NCBI GenBank assembly: GCA_964621215.1
Contig: CAZULF010000037.1
Coordinates: 1 to 17,589 of the forward strand
DNA: 17,589 nt
Source: CAZULF01 sp964621215
GTDB taxonomy: Bacteria; Pseudomonadota; Gammaproteobacteria; UBA1113
Direction of reading: 5' to 3'
The position numbers were made by a program, and so were the translations under genes. The notes below the pieces were generated by a model, which was not told the origin of the DNA, did no database searches, and saw nothing but the letters and a program-made list of their open reading frames with translations. Below, in pieces: positions 6,887 through 13,460 of this stretch. Within the stretch, counting starts at the first letter, position 1. The number at the start of each line of letters is the position of its first letter.

Positions 6887-7984
6887 ATGGATTTAACCAA
6901 AACTGACATCACTGATTTGCTAAAGACCTATATCGAACCTTATAGTGGTCAAGATTTAGTATCCGCTAATGCCATAAAACGCATAGAAATTGGCTCCAAT
7001 GCGATAGAAATCGATATCCAACTAGGCTTTCCTGCTGCTGGTTATGTGGAAAACCTGCACCACTCGCTTGAAACTGTATTGGCGCCGTTGGGTAATAGAA
7101 AGCTAATCATCCAAATTACCTGGGAAATTACTGCACACACTGTACAAGGTGGCCTAAAACCCCTCAACGGCGTGAAAAATATCATCGCTATTGCTTCCGG
7201 TAAAGGCGGGGTGGGCAAGTCCACCACGGCAGTCAATTTAGCGTTGGCGTTGCATGCTGAGGGGGCGCATGTGGGTATTCTCGATGCGGATATCTACGGC
7301 CCAAATCAACCACAAATGCTGGGCATTTGTCATAAACCAGAAACTATTGATGGCAAAGCTATGCGCCCTATTGTCAGTCATGGGTTACAATCCATGTCGA
7401 TTGGGTATTTGGTCGAACAAAAAACGCCCATGGTTTGGCGTGGTCCCATGGTCAGCGGTGCTTTGCAACAGCTGTTGCATGATACAGCCTGGGAAGATTT
7501 GGATTATTTGATTGTGGATTTACCGCCAGGCACGGGCGATGTGCAGCTTACTTTAGCACAAAAAATTCCGGTCAGTGGTGCCGTCGTGGTCACCACGCCG
7601 CAAGATATCGCCTTGCTGGATGTGCATAAAGCCATAGGTATGTTTCATAAAGTCAATGTGCCTGTGCTGGGTGTAGTGGAAAATATGAGCTTACATATTT
7701 GCAGTCAGTGTGGCCACCAAGAAGCGATATTTGGCGCTGGCGGCGGAGCGTTAATTGCGGAACAATATGAAATACCGTTATTAGGTCAATTACCTTTGGA
7801 TATTCATATACGTCAGCAAGCCGATAGCGGTAACCCGACTGTGGCAGCCGAGCCGGAGAGTTCCGTCTCGCTAATTTATCGAGATATCGCTCGTAAAATC
7901 GCTGCTAAGTTATCGTTACGAGCAAAGAATTTTAGTAACCGTTTTCCAAAGATTGTTATCTCTACAGAGGATAAAAAAGGCTAA
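6887..7984 (+). CDS. mrp: Mrp/ApbC/NBP35-type P-loop ATPase, Fe-S cluster carrier
   Basis: Cytoplasmic scaffold/carrier that holds a [4Fe-4S] cluster at a dimer interface and passes it to apo-proteins. The 365-residue product has an N-terminal DUF59/MIP18-like domain (about 5-85). The deviant Walker A motif of the MinD/Mrp family, SGKGGVGKS, is at 104-112, with DADIYGPNQPQ at 133-143 and VDLPPGTGD at 210-218. The cluster-binding CxxC is C272-C275. The start gives the expected N-terminus; the ribosome-binding site is weak (AGAAG). It is divergent from metG and precedes dcd, a gene order seen in several gammaproteobacteria. Fe-S enzymes nearby (nth, rnfB) are plausible clients only in a general sense. 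Confidence 0.95.
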   Translation: MDLTKTDITDLLKTYIEPYSGQDLVSANAIKRIEIGSNAIEIDIQLGFPAAGYVENLHHSLETVLAPLGNRKLIIQITWEITAHTVQGGLKPLNGVKNIIAIASGKGGVGKSTTAVNLALALHAEGAHVGILDADIYGPNQPQMLGICHKPETIDGKAMRPIVSHGLQSMSIGYLVEQKTPMVWRGPMVSGALQQLLHDTAWEDLDYLIVDLPPGTGDVQLTLAQKIPVSGAVVVTTPQDIALLDVHKAIGMFHKVNVPVLGVVENMSLHICSQCGHQEAIFGAGGGALIAEQYEIPLLGQLPLDIHIRQQADSGNPTVAAEPESSVSLIYRDIARKIAAKLSLRAKNFSNRFPKIVISTEDKKG

Positions 7985-7988
7985 ACTA

Positions 7989-8019
7989 CGTCGTCCCGCG
8001 GCTTGTCCGCGGGACGACG
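7989..8019. repeat. Palindromic repeat (hairpin) between mrp and dcd
   Basis: Thirteen-base arms CGTCGTCCCGCGG and CCGCGGGACGACG surround the loop CTTGT. The core 7995-8013 occurs again, exactly inverted, at 11665-11683. The hairpin would be very stable, but no T-run follows, so intrinsic termination is not supported; it could still protect mRNA ends or cause pausing. Confidence 0.85.
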
Positions 8020-8055
8020 AGATAAAATAGGTAATTGCAACTAAGGAATCATAAC

Positions 8056-8619
8056 ATGATTAAATCTGACAACTGGATCCGCCGTATGGCAAAAGAACAT
8101 GGCATGATCGAGCCCTTTTCTCCAGAACAAACACGCGACATTGACGGCCGTAAAATTATTTCTTTCGGCACCTCGAGCTATGGTTATGATGTACGCTGTG
8201 CTGATGAATTTAAAATTTTCACCAACATTAATTCCGCCATTGTCGATCCTAAAGATTTCGACCCTAGCAGTTTTGTCGATGTAAAAGGTCCTACTTGTAT
8301 TATTCCACCGAATTCATTTGCTTTAGCGCGCACGATTGAATATTTCCGTATTCCTCGCAATGTGTTAACCATTTGCCTAGGCAAATCCACTTATGCACGC
8401 TGTGGCATTATTGTGAATGTCACGCCACTAGAACCAGAATGGGAAGGTCACGTAACATTGGAATTTTCCAACACCACTCCCCTCCCCGCTCGCATCTATG
8501 CCAATGAAGGCGTGGCGCAAATGTTATTTTTAGAATCCGATGAAGTATGTCAAACTTCATATAAAGATCGACAAGGAAAGTATCAAGGACAGAAAGGCGT
8601 TACACTGCCAATTACTTAA
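8056..8619 (+). CDS. dcd: dCTP deaminase
   Basis: Deaminates dCTP to dUTP, feeding thymidylate synthesis through dUTPase. The 187-residue product aligns end to end with gammaproteobacterial Dcd from memory. It keeps the catalytic region around LGKSTYARCG (S111, R115) and E136 in VTLEF, as well as the SSYGYDVRCADEF and PPNSFALARTIEYF blocks and the C-terminal GKYQGQKGVTLP lid. I chose the ATG at 8056, with AAGGAA 7 bp upstream, over an in-frame TTG at 8035, because the product then begins MIKSDNWIRRM as in the family. A stable palindrome sits between mrp and this gene; co-transcription is possible. Confidence 0.97.
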   Translation: MIKSDNWIRRMAKEHGMIEPFSPEQTRDIDGRKIISFGTSSYGYDVRCADEFKIFTNINSAIVDPKDFDPSSFVDVKGPTCIIPPNSFALARTIEYFRIPRNVLTICLGKSTYARCGIIVNVTPLEPEWEGHVTLEFSNTTPLPARIYANEGVAQMLFLESDEVCQTSYKDRQGKYQGQKGVTLPIT

Positions 8620-8629
8620 ATCGATCACT

Positions 8630-8669
8630 CCCCTCTCCCGCTTGCGGGAGAGGGGCTGGGGGAGAGGGG
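8630..8669. repeat. CCCCTCTCCCG palindromic repeat between dcd and the next gene
   Basis: CCCCTCTCCCG (8630-8640) and CGGGAGAGGGG (8645-8655) form an 11-bp perfect stem around CTTG. A second GGGAGAGGGGC lies just after, at about 8659-8669, as an alternative partner. This is a widespread dispersed palindrome type. Read as protein it yields PLSRLRERGWGRG, a known false-ORF signature, which argues against any upstream start for the following gene. Confidence 0.85.
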
Positions 8670-8701
8670 CTTCGTTTACAGTACAAAATGGAAGAAACAG
8701 C

Positions 8702-9337
8702 ATGATCAAAGAAAAACTACCGCATTGGCATACCTTTTCATTAAAAATAGGCGCGGCTTTCGCTCGCTTACCTTTCCCACCAGATTTTTATACCTGGTTA
8801 ACCGTCCTCGTCGCGGCATCGGGTTTAATTGCTATCATTGCACAACATACCGTGGTTGGATTATTGCTTTTCATCGCGGCCGGTTTAATGGATATCATCG
8901 ATGGCGGCCTCGCACGCCACAGTGATAAAGTTACACATTCCGGTGCATTTCTCGATGGTAGCTTGGATCGTTTTGTCGATTTTGCGGTTATTTTTAGCTA
9001 TTTTTGGTTACCGATTACTACGCCCTTCCTATCACTGGAACAATGGACTGCCATTGCGGTATTTGTTGCCATTATTCCTTCATTTGAAGTGGCTTATGCT
9101 AATCATCGCAAAGCAGTTGATGATCCACATGAAACTCGCATCTGGCGTATTTTAAATCGAGGCGAAATGTATCCTCTGATGTTATTAGTCATTCTAGTAG
9201 CTCACTTTAGCTCTGCGGCAGCTGGTTGGGTACTTGCTGCATGGGTAAGTTTAGCTATCATCACCACTTTTCAAACTTTATTTTTAGCATTGAGATTAGC
9301 TAAGATAGATGCGTTAGCAAAAAAAGAGTTAGAGTAA
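8702..9337 (+). CDS. CDP-alcohol phosphatidyltransferase family membrane protein
   Basis: An integral inner-membrane enzyme that transfers a phosphatidyl group from CDP-diacylglycerol to an alcohol. The 211-residue product carries the complete catalytic signature D64-x2-D67-G68-x2-A71-R72-x8-G81-x3-D85-x3-D89. Hydrophobic segments flank it at about 33-63, 93-110 and 120-135, with more near the C-terminus. The acceptor alcohol (glycerol-phosphate, inositol-phosphate or another) cannot be told from the sequence. The start at 8702 follows GGAAGAA and begins MIKEKLPHW; a longer frame from 8540 reads through the palindromic repeat and dcd and is rejected. The carbonic anhydrase ATG comes 1 bp after its stop, so the two genes form an operon. 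Confidence 0.92.
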   Translation: MIKEKLPHWHTFSLKIGAAFARLPFPPDFYTWLTVLVAASGLIAIIAQHTVVGLLLFIAAGLMDIIDGGLARHSDKVTHSGAFLDGSLDRFVDFAVIFSYFWLPITTPFLSLEQWTAIAVFVAIIPSFEVAYANHRKAVDDPHETRIWRILNRGEMYPLMLLVILVAHFSSAAAGWVLAAWVSLAIITTFQTLFLALRLAKIDALAKKELE

Positions 9338-9338
9338 A

Positions 9339-9941
9339 ATGGAAAAATCGTTCAATAAAATTATTCAGGGTTATCGAAATTTTCGGGAAAAGTACGCTTC
9401 CGTCGATAACTCCATCATGCAAAAATTAGCGGATCATGGGCAAAAACCTGAGATAATGATCGTTTCATGTTGTGATTCACGAGTTGATCCAGCATTGATT
9501 TTGCAATGTGATCCTGGTGATTTATTTATTGTGCGTAATGTAGCGAATATCGTGCCGCCCTATGAAGCGGATGAACGACATCATGGTACCAGTGCCGCAC
9601 TCGAATTCGGTGTCTGCTATTTGCATGTCAAACATCTTATTATCTTGGGACACAGTCATTGCGGTGGCATTAATGCTTTGTTGAATGGCGAAAATCTACA
9701 TCAAAATGATTTCATCACACCCTGGGTATCGCTTATCAAAACGGATACCACTAACGTAACAGATGCCGATGAGTTTGCCAAAAAAGCGCTCTTACATTCC
9801 TACAAAGATTGTTTAACCTTTCCATGGATTAAAGAACGAATTGAACAGAAAAAGCTATTAATTCATTTATGGTTTTTTGATATTCATGATGCAGAAATTT
9901 CCGCTTATTCTTTTGCTGAGAAAAAGTTTCAGAAGTTTTAA
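9339..9941 (+). CDS. Beta-class carbonic anhydrase
   Basis: Zinc enzyme interconverting CO2 and bicarbonate, which supplies bicarbonate to carboxylases and buffers pH. The 200-residue product has the zinc ligands C44, H105 and C108 (in GHSHCGG) and the D46-R48 dyad in CCDSR. The block FIVRNVANIVPP (63-74) is also typical of the class. Length fits bacterial beta enzymes (about 200-220). It directly follows the CDP-alcohol transferase (1-bp gap) and ends at a dispersed repeat. Its last 77 bp recur, broken, at 12056-12133. Symbols can, cynT or icfA are all used for the family, so none is assigned. Confidence 0.95.
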   Translation: MEKSFNKIIQGYRNFREKYASVDNSIMQKLADHGQKPEIMIVSCCDSRVDPALILQCDPGDLFIVRNVANIVPPYEADERHHGTSAALEFGVCYLHVKHLIILGHSHCGGINALLNGENLHQNDFITPWVSLIKTDTTNVTDADEFAKKALLHSYKDCLTFPWIKERIEQKKLLIHLWFFDIHDAEISAYSFAEKKFQKF

Positions 9942-9950
9942 TGCGGCCCG

Positions 9951-10000
9951 CATCCCTGTAGCCTGGATGGAGCGAAGCGGAATCCGGGATCCCGCATTAC
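9951..10000. repeat. GCCTGGATGGAGCGAAGCGG-type dispersed repeat after carbonic anhydrase
   Basis: CCTGGAT (9962-9968) pairs with ATCCGGG (9982-9988) with one wobble, enclosing GGAGCGAAGCGGA; ATCCC and GGGAT add an outer pair. This repeat type recurs in many proteobacterial genomes and gives the false peptide WMERSGIRDPALRRA. Boundaries are approximate. Confidence 0.75.
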
Positions 10001-10085
10001 GTCGCGCAAGAAATATCTCGACAAAAACAAAACCTCGAGCGCAACTAATGACGGGCTATATAACATAAGAAGGGATAGTATATCA

Positions 10086-10114
10086 TTTACTACTTAATTT
10101 TTGTTAGCTATACT
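10086..10114 (+). promoter_or_regulatory. Putative sigma-70 promoter for the 495-residue protein gene
   Basis: TTTACT (10086-10091) and TATACT (10109-10114) are separated by 17 bp and match 4/6 and 5/6 of the consensus. The ATG follows 41 bp later behind GGAG (10146-10149). Confidence 0.5.
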
Positions 10115-10155
10115 CGCACCCATTAGTAACCTAAGAATAATTTCTGGAGAAACGC

Positions 10156-11643
10156 ATGACTAGAAGTACAAATGGCACTCTCACTACCGAACAAAATCTC
10201 TATCCCATTGAACTTTATAATTTTTTGAAAAGAGAGTCCAAAGCATCTTCAGCGCCATTGGTTGGTGAAGAGACTTGCGTTGTTGATTTATCAGATCCTT
10301 CGATTGCTGCTGACCCAGAAATTAGCGGTTTTTTGGCAACATCAGACCAAGCTGTTTATAGGTCTTTAAATAGAGACAAAGTAGCGCACTTGGTGAGTTT
10401 AGTTCAAAGCGGAAACTGGAAAGATGCTCTTTTTGAAGAACCTCATCATTTGGATTATGCCATCACAGCGTTTATAGAAAAAAATGTTTCTTTAGATGAT
10501 TTAATATATTTAATTCAAGTGGCGCAATTTAAAAGTTTTCGCCAAGAAAAATATGCTAGAAAAGAGTTACAATCCGACTTATTGAATAATTTGAACCTAG
10601 AAATTATTCGTCAGATCGATCCAATATTTGATCTAGATGAAGAAAGTTTAAATGAAAATCAGGAGGAACTTAATAAACTGGGAAACTTCCATAACACGGT
10701 TTTTTATTTTTCGAGTGGACGGGGATATGAGATAGAGAGCGTGATATCTCCCGCCGTCCATCGTGTTCTGACAGAGAAACATTTTGGCAATAAATTGCCT
10801 GTATTAGGCGACATTACTGTTGATCAAATGGAAACATTAATAAGAAATAGAACTCGACCTCTATTATTGATACTGCCAAATCGTGATGGAAAATTCCCTC
10901 ATAAAAAGGTACATAAAGTTAATTTAACCGCATTTCAAACAATGAAACATGATTTAATTCATTTGCATTATTTGAATTATGGAGGAGAGGTATTGTTTAA
11001 TGCCGTATTTGCTTTGATAGATCATTTACGAGCTCAACTAAATGTTCATTGGTCTTACGAAATATGGACCTTAATGGATACCTTCTTTATGTCAGAAAAG
11101 TCAGATTATATGATATTTAGCTGGTATTGTTTTTTCCTAGACCGCCTTAAAGAACGATTTATCAGTAATAATCAACTCTCTGTATTTGGATGGCTCTTTT
11201 TTCTGTATTTGCAGAACAATAAAGAAACATGGAAACCGTCATTAATAAGCGACATCGAGGAAACCCCACCTCGTCGATTACAAGATGATACAAATGCTTA
11301 TTTGGCTCTTGAGCAAGTTAAAAAAGATTTACAGTTATTAACCCAGTTTTGGGAACAACTTCGTCTCCTTCCAACGGCGCAGCAAGTTTTAGCGTTGATG
11401 TACTTAGCACAAGATAATCCAGCAAAGAGCACTTTTGCTAAGGTAAACGCCTCAACACCGGTGGAGTTGGTAAAAGTGGTACATAAGCAGCCTCTCGAAA
11501 TAAGCAATAATATTCATCATGATCCAACTAAAATGCGCAACACTATACATGTTCGGTTTTTTAATAGCATTATTCATTCTGCACAAGATCTACCTCCGCT
11601 AGACAGCATAGTAGAGAACTCTTCTTTGAGCGCAGGTATGTAG
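10156..11643 (+). CDS. Unrecognised 495-residue protein
   Basis: I recognise no family. The start is well supported: a ribosome-binding site (GGAG, 6 bp spacing) and a plausible promoter precede it. The product has no signal peptide and no clear membrane helix, although local hydrophobic patches rich in W, F and Y occur at about 310-360. It looks mostly helical, with an acidic stretch near 155-170. A central segment at about 180-250 (FYFSSGRGYE, RPLLLILPNRDGKFPHKK) looks more globular. Codon use is AT-richer than in the neighbouring housekeeping genes. It stands alone, bounded by dispersed repeats on both sides, in the accessory part of the window. In a host-associated relative of Legionella it could be a secreted effector, but nothing in the sequence proves secretion. 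Confidence 0.8.
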   Translation: MTRSTNGTLTTEQNLYPIELYNFLKRESKASSAPLVGEETCVVDLSDPSIAADPEISGFLATSDQAVYRSLNRDKVAHLVSLVQSGNWKDALFEEPHHLDYAITAFIEKNVSLDDLIYLIQVAQFKSFRQEKYARKELQSDLLNNLNLEIIRQIDPIFDLDEESLNENQEELNKLGNFHNTVFYFSSGRGYEIESVISPAVHRVLTEKHFGNKLPVLGDITVDQMETLIRNRTRPLLLILPNRDGKFPHKKVHKVNLTAFQTMKHDLIHLHYLNYGGEVLFNAVFALIDHLRAQLNVHWSYEIWTLMDTFFMSEKSDYMIFSWYCFFLDRLKERFISNNQLSVFGWLFFLYLQNNKETWKPSLISDIEETPPRRLQDDTNAYLALEQVKKDLQLLTQFWEQLRLLPTAQQVLALMYLAQDNPAKSTFAKVNASTPVELVKVVHKQPLEISNNIHHDPTKMRNTIHVRFFNSIIHSAQDLPPLDSIVENSSLSAGM

Positions 11644-11664
11644 TGTTTGTAAAGACGCGTTAAC

Positions 11665-11683
11665 CCCGCGGACAAGCCGCGGG
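11665..11683. repeat. CCCGCGG palindromic repeat, second copy
   Basis: CCCGCGG-ACAAG-CCGCGGG is the exact reverse complement of 7995-8013. It lies between the ends of two converging genes (10156-11643 and the broken reverse gene 11706-11926), a typical site for such palindromes. Confidence 0.8.
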
Positions 11684-11705
11684 AGAAAGATGAGAGTTGT
11701 TGCTA

Positions 11706-11926
11706 TTATTGCTTCTTGAGTTGAGCTGTAGCATAGAGTCGTAGAACACTTTGATGATAGTTACTGTAGGCGCCTATAAAGTCACCTATTCCAGTCATAA
11801 AGTTGTCCGAGGTTAAAACAATGTTATTACCTTTTGTATCAACAATCGTGAAACCAAAATTTGCACCATCTCCTGTGAACTCAGCGCCAAAAGCGCTACA
11901 ATACAACCAATTTTAGCTTTCGACAT
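11706..11926 (-). pseudogene. Frameshifted gene for a small exported protein
   Basis: From the ATG at 11926, behind AGGGG, the frame gives MSKAKIGCIVALLAL, which looks like a signal peptide (basic start, hydrophobic core). It then degenerates and stops. In another frame the region from about 11890 to the stop at 11706 gives a sensible tail of about 60 residues (AEFTGDGANFGF, then NNIVLTSDNFMTGIGDFIGAY). One base missing near 11885-11890 would join the two into a secreted protein of about 70 residues. Family unknown. Either a real single-base loss or a sequencing error could explain this. The downstream frame alone could only start at a TTG (11906) with no signal peptide. Confidence 0.45.
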
Positions 11927-11979
11927 GGCTATTTTCCCCTTAAAAAAGTAAAAAATGCTACTATAAAAAAAATAGTGTT

Positions 11980-11985
11980 TGTCAA
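11980..11985 (-). promoter_or_regulatory. Possible -35 box of the broken small exported-protein gene
   Basis: On the minus strand this is TTGACA, a perfect -35. TATAGT follows after only 14 bp and TAGTAG after 16, so the -10 is poor. The T-rich spacer continues to the ribosome-binding site before 11926. Confidence 0.25.
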
Positions 11986-11991
11986 GCTACG

Positions 11992-12133
11992 GGTATTCTC
12001 GATGGCGGTTTAACACACCACTTAGGCAAAGTAACACTCGCGAGCACTTTTTGGGATTTATAGTTTTTCGATATTCATGCATGCAGAAATTTCCGCTTAT
12101 TCTTTTGCTGAGAACAAGTTTCAAAAATTTTGA
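11992..12133 (+). pseudogene. Decayed remnant: CDP-alcohol transferase-like segment joined to carbonic anhydrase 3' end
   Basis: Positions 12056-12133 match the last 77 bp of the carbonic anhydrase gene (9865-9941) with 6 substitutions and one inserted C (about 91% identity). A Trp codon has become TAG and the insertion breaks the frame, so it cannot be functional. Just upstream, 11992-12054 translates in the pre-insertion frame to ILDGGLTHHLGKVT and then FWD. This resembles IIDGGLARHSDKVT and then FLD of the active site of the CDP-alcohol transferase at 8702-9337. The order transferase then anhydrase is kept, with most of both genes deleted. The anhydrase part is firm; the transferase part is suggestive. 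It accounts for about a quarter of the spacer 11644-12212; the rest holds the palindrome, the frameshifted reverse gene and AT-rich DNA. Confidence 0.7.
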
Positions 12134-12160
12134 AGTAGTTATCATTGCAACGTTAGTGTT

Positions 12161-12188
12161 TTGAATTTATTATAAATATAGATAAATA
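12161..12188 (+). promoter_or_regulatory. Possible promoter for the 388-residue protein gene
   Basis: TTGAAT (12161-12166) and TAAATA (12183-12188) are 16 bp apart in a very AT-rich stretch. TATAAA at 12171-12176 is another -10 option. The ribosome-binding site AAGGAAA (12199-12205) lies 7 bp before the ATG. Confidence 0.3.
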
Positions 12189-12212
12189 TATTTAGCCGAA
12201 GGAAAAAAGACT

Positions 12213-13379
12213 ATGTTTCCTCCCTCAAACTATCCCCGCATCGGTGAAGATATTAGTAAGCTTAATGACTTGATCTTTAGAGGTAAATTTACAGAAGCCT
12301 ATCAAATAATCTCGAAATATCTCTGGCTCGACAAGACAACTCCCGAAGGACAGCAGATCGCATTTTTTGAGGCCTTCCACGGTATACATTATGGATTTCT
12401 CTCTGCCGAGATACTGCAGGATAGTAAATCTACTGAAATTTTAGCCAATGCGCGAAGTAGGATCAATAGCTGTTTCCCTTCACTATGTTCGAAGAGCTTA
12501 GCTGCACGTTTAAAAGATCCAAAAGATCTCTTTACTCGTGAACAACTAGTAATCGGTGAATATGTCAGACTTGCTGTGTCTTTCAATCTAACTCTATTTA
12601 TCTATAACTCTCCTGAAAGATTGATAACCGACACTGATACTTTAGACCCATCGCTGGATGGATCCAAAAAACATTACGCGCGCAGTCTGGCTTACTTTGG
12701 CTTAAGCATCTATTTTAAAAATAAAAATTCGCCGGAAGAGGCTAAAGACGCGCTAAAAAATGCTGAAATTTCTCTAGACGAGGCTTTGGCCAAAGAACTT
12801 AGTCCATTATTGTATCATTCTCATAAAGCACTAATACATGCAGCAAGAAAAGACAATATCCCAGCAATTCAAGAGGTTACGGAGGCTATTAAACTAAATG
12901 ATAAGGATATCATGCTGTATCATCAACGAGCGTCACTTCGCCTGCGTACACAGCCATCTCCAGCTCGAGATAATGCCATCTTAAGTGACTTTTTAGCTAT
13001 GTGTAACTTAGTTATTGAGCATTGTGTAGATCGAGATCTAATACTGGCGGATGAGTGTTTATTTGTGTTAGCATGTAAAACTTTATGGGAGCCACTTAGA
13101 GCTTCCTTTTCTTCTATTGAAATATCTGAAACGAATATTCTTCAACTATTTTGGCCACCCCAGGCCGAGGACGCTGAGGCTAGTTTTATTCCCCTATTAA
13201 AACAAATTAGAGATGATATTACACAATACTTAGGTTCAGCAACTGACTCAACACCTGCCGCTGCTAAAGCGAGTAGTCGGGTTCCAGGCGCGCATTTTCA
13301 ACCTTCGAAAACTCTGGAGAAAAATCTGCCAGCAGACTCAGATACCGCAATCGTAATGCGAACGACTTTTGGTAGTTAA
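12213..13379 (+). CDS. Unrecognised 388-residue protein with TPR-like helical repeats
   Basis: No family is recognised with certainty. The start has a good ribosome-binding site. Residues about 10-35 and 155-245 contain paired helices with TPR-like spacing and residues (YFGLSIYF then AKDALKNAEISLDEAL; YHSHKALIHAARKDNIPAIQEVTEAIKLN; YHQRASLRLR). A scaffold or protein-binding role is therefore likely. There is no signal peptide or membrane helix. The last 45 or so residues, after GSATDSTPAAAKASS, look disordered, with an acidic and hydroxyl-rich end. Several cysteines are scattered without a metal-binding pattern. It is transcribed toward coaX on the opposite strand and sits alone between the anhydrase remnant and a palindrome. 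An effector role is possible but unproven. Confidence 0.78.
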   Translation: MFPPSNYPRIGEDISKLNDLIFRGKFTEAYQIISKYLWLDKTTPEGQQIAFFEAFHGIHYGFLSAEILQDSKSTEILANARSRINSCFPSLCSKSLAARLKDPKDLFTREQLVIGEYVRLAVSFNLTLFIYNSPERLITDTDTLDPSLDGSKKHYARSLAYFGLSIYFKNKNSPEEAKDALKNAEISLDEALAKELSPLLYHSHKALIHAARKDNIPAIQEVTEAIKLNDKDIMLYHQRASLRLRTQPSPARDNAILSDFLAMCNLVIEHCVDRDLILADECLFVLACKTLWEPLRASFSSIEISETNILQLFWPPQAEDAEASFIPLLKQIRDDITQYLGSATDSTPAAAKASSRVPGAHFQPSKTLEKNLPADSDTAIVMRTTFGS

Positions 13380-13412
13380 AATGTAAAGATGGCGCGGGAT
13401 TTCACAGGCTGG

Positions 13413-13457
13413 ATGCCAGCTTTCGCTGGCATGACAAAAGAAAAGCTGGCATGACAA
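13413..13457. repeat. ATGCCAGC palindrome with partial second copy between convergent genes
   Basis: ATGCCAGC-TTTC-GCTGGCAT (13413-13432) is a perfect 8-bp stem with a 4-nt loop. GCTGGCATGACAA then occurs twice, 20 bp apart (13425-13437 and 13445-13457). It lies between the converging 388-residue gene and coaX and may serve both transcripts as a 3' structure, though no T-run follows. Confidence 0.8.
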
Positions 13458-13460
13458 TAA

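Noticed and set aside
6646..6912. Minus-strand frame of 88 codons upstream of metG
   Set aside because: It is the translation of the long inverted repeat and overlaps the start of mrp.
7989..8019. Intrinsic terminator after mrp
   Set aside because: The hairpin is strong, but the following bases are AGATAAAATAG with no T-run on the plus strand; treated as a dispersed palindrome.
8035..8055. Upstream TTG start for dcd adding seven residues
   Set aside because: Family members begin at the MIKSDNWIRRM position; the ATG at 8056 has the ribosome-binding site AAGGAA, and the extra codons have none.
8540..8701. Longer N-terminus for the CDP-alcohol transferase
   Set aside because: It would overlap dcd and translate the CCCCTCTCCCG palindrome into PLSRLRERGWGRG, a known false-ORF signature. 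MIKEKLPHW at 8702 has its own ribosome-binding site.
9877..10068. Small plus-strand frame containing WMERSGIRDPALRRA
   Set aside because: It is the translation of a common dispersed repeat plus an alternate frame of the carbonic anhydrase end.
9942..12055. Integrative element with attachment-site repeats in the carbonic anhydrase gene
   Set aside because: The direct repeats fit, but there is no integrase, relaxase or phage gene between them, and the transferase-like remnant beside the second copy points to duplication and decay.
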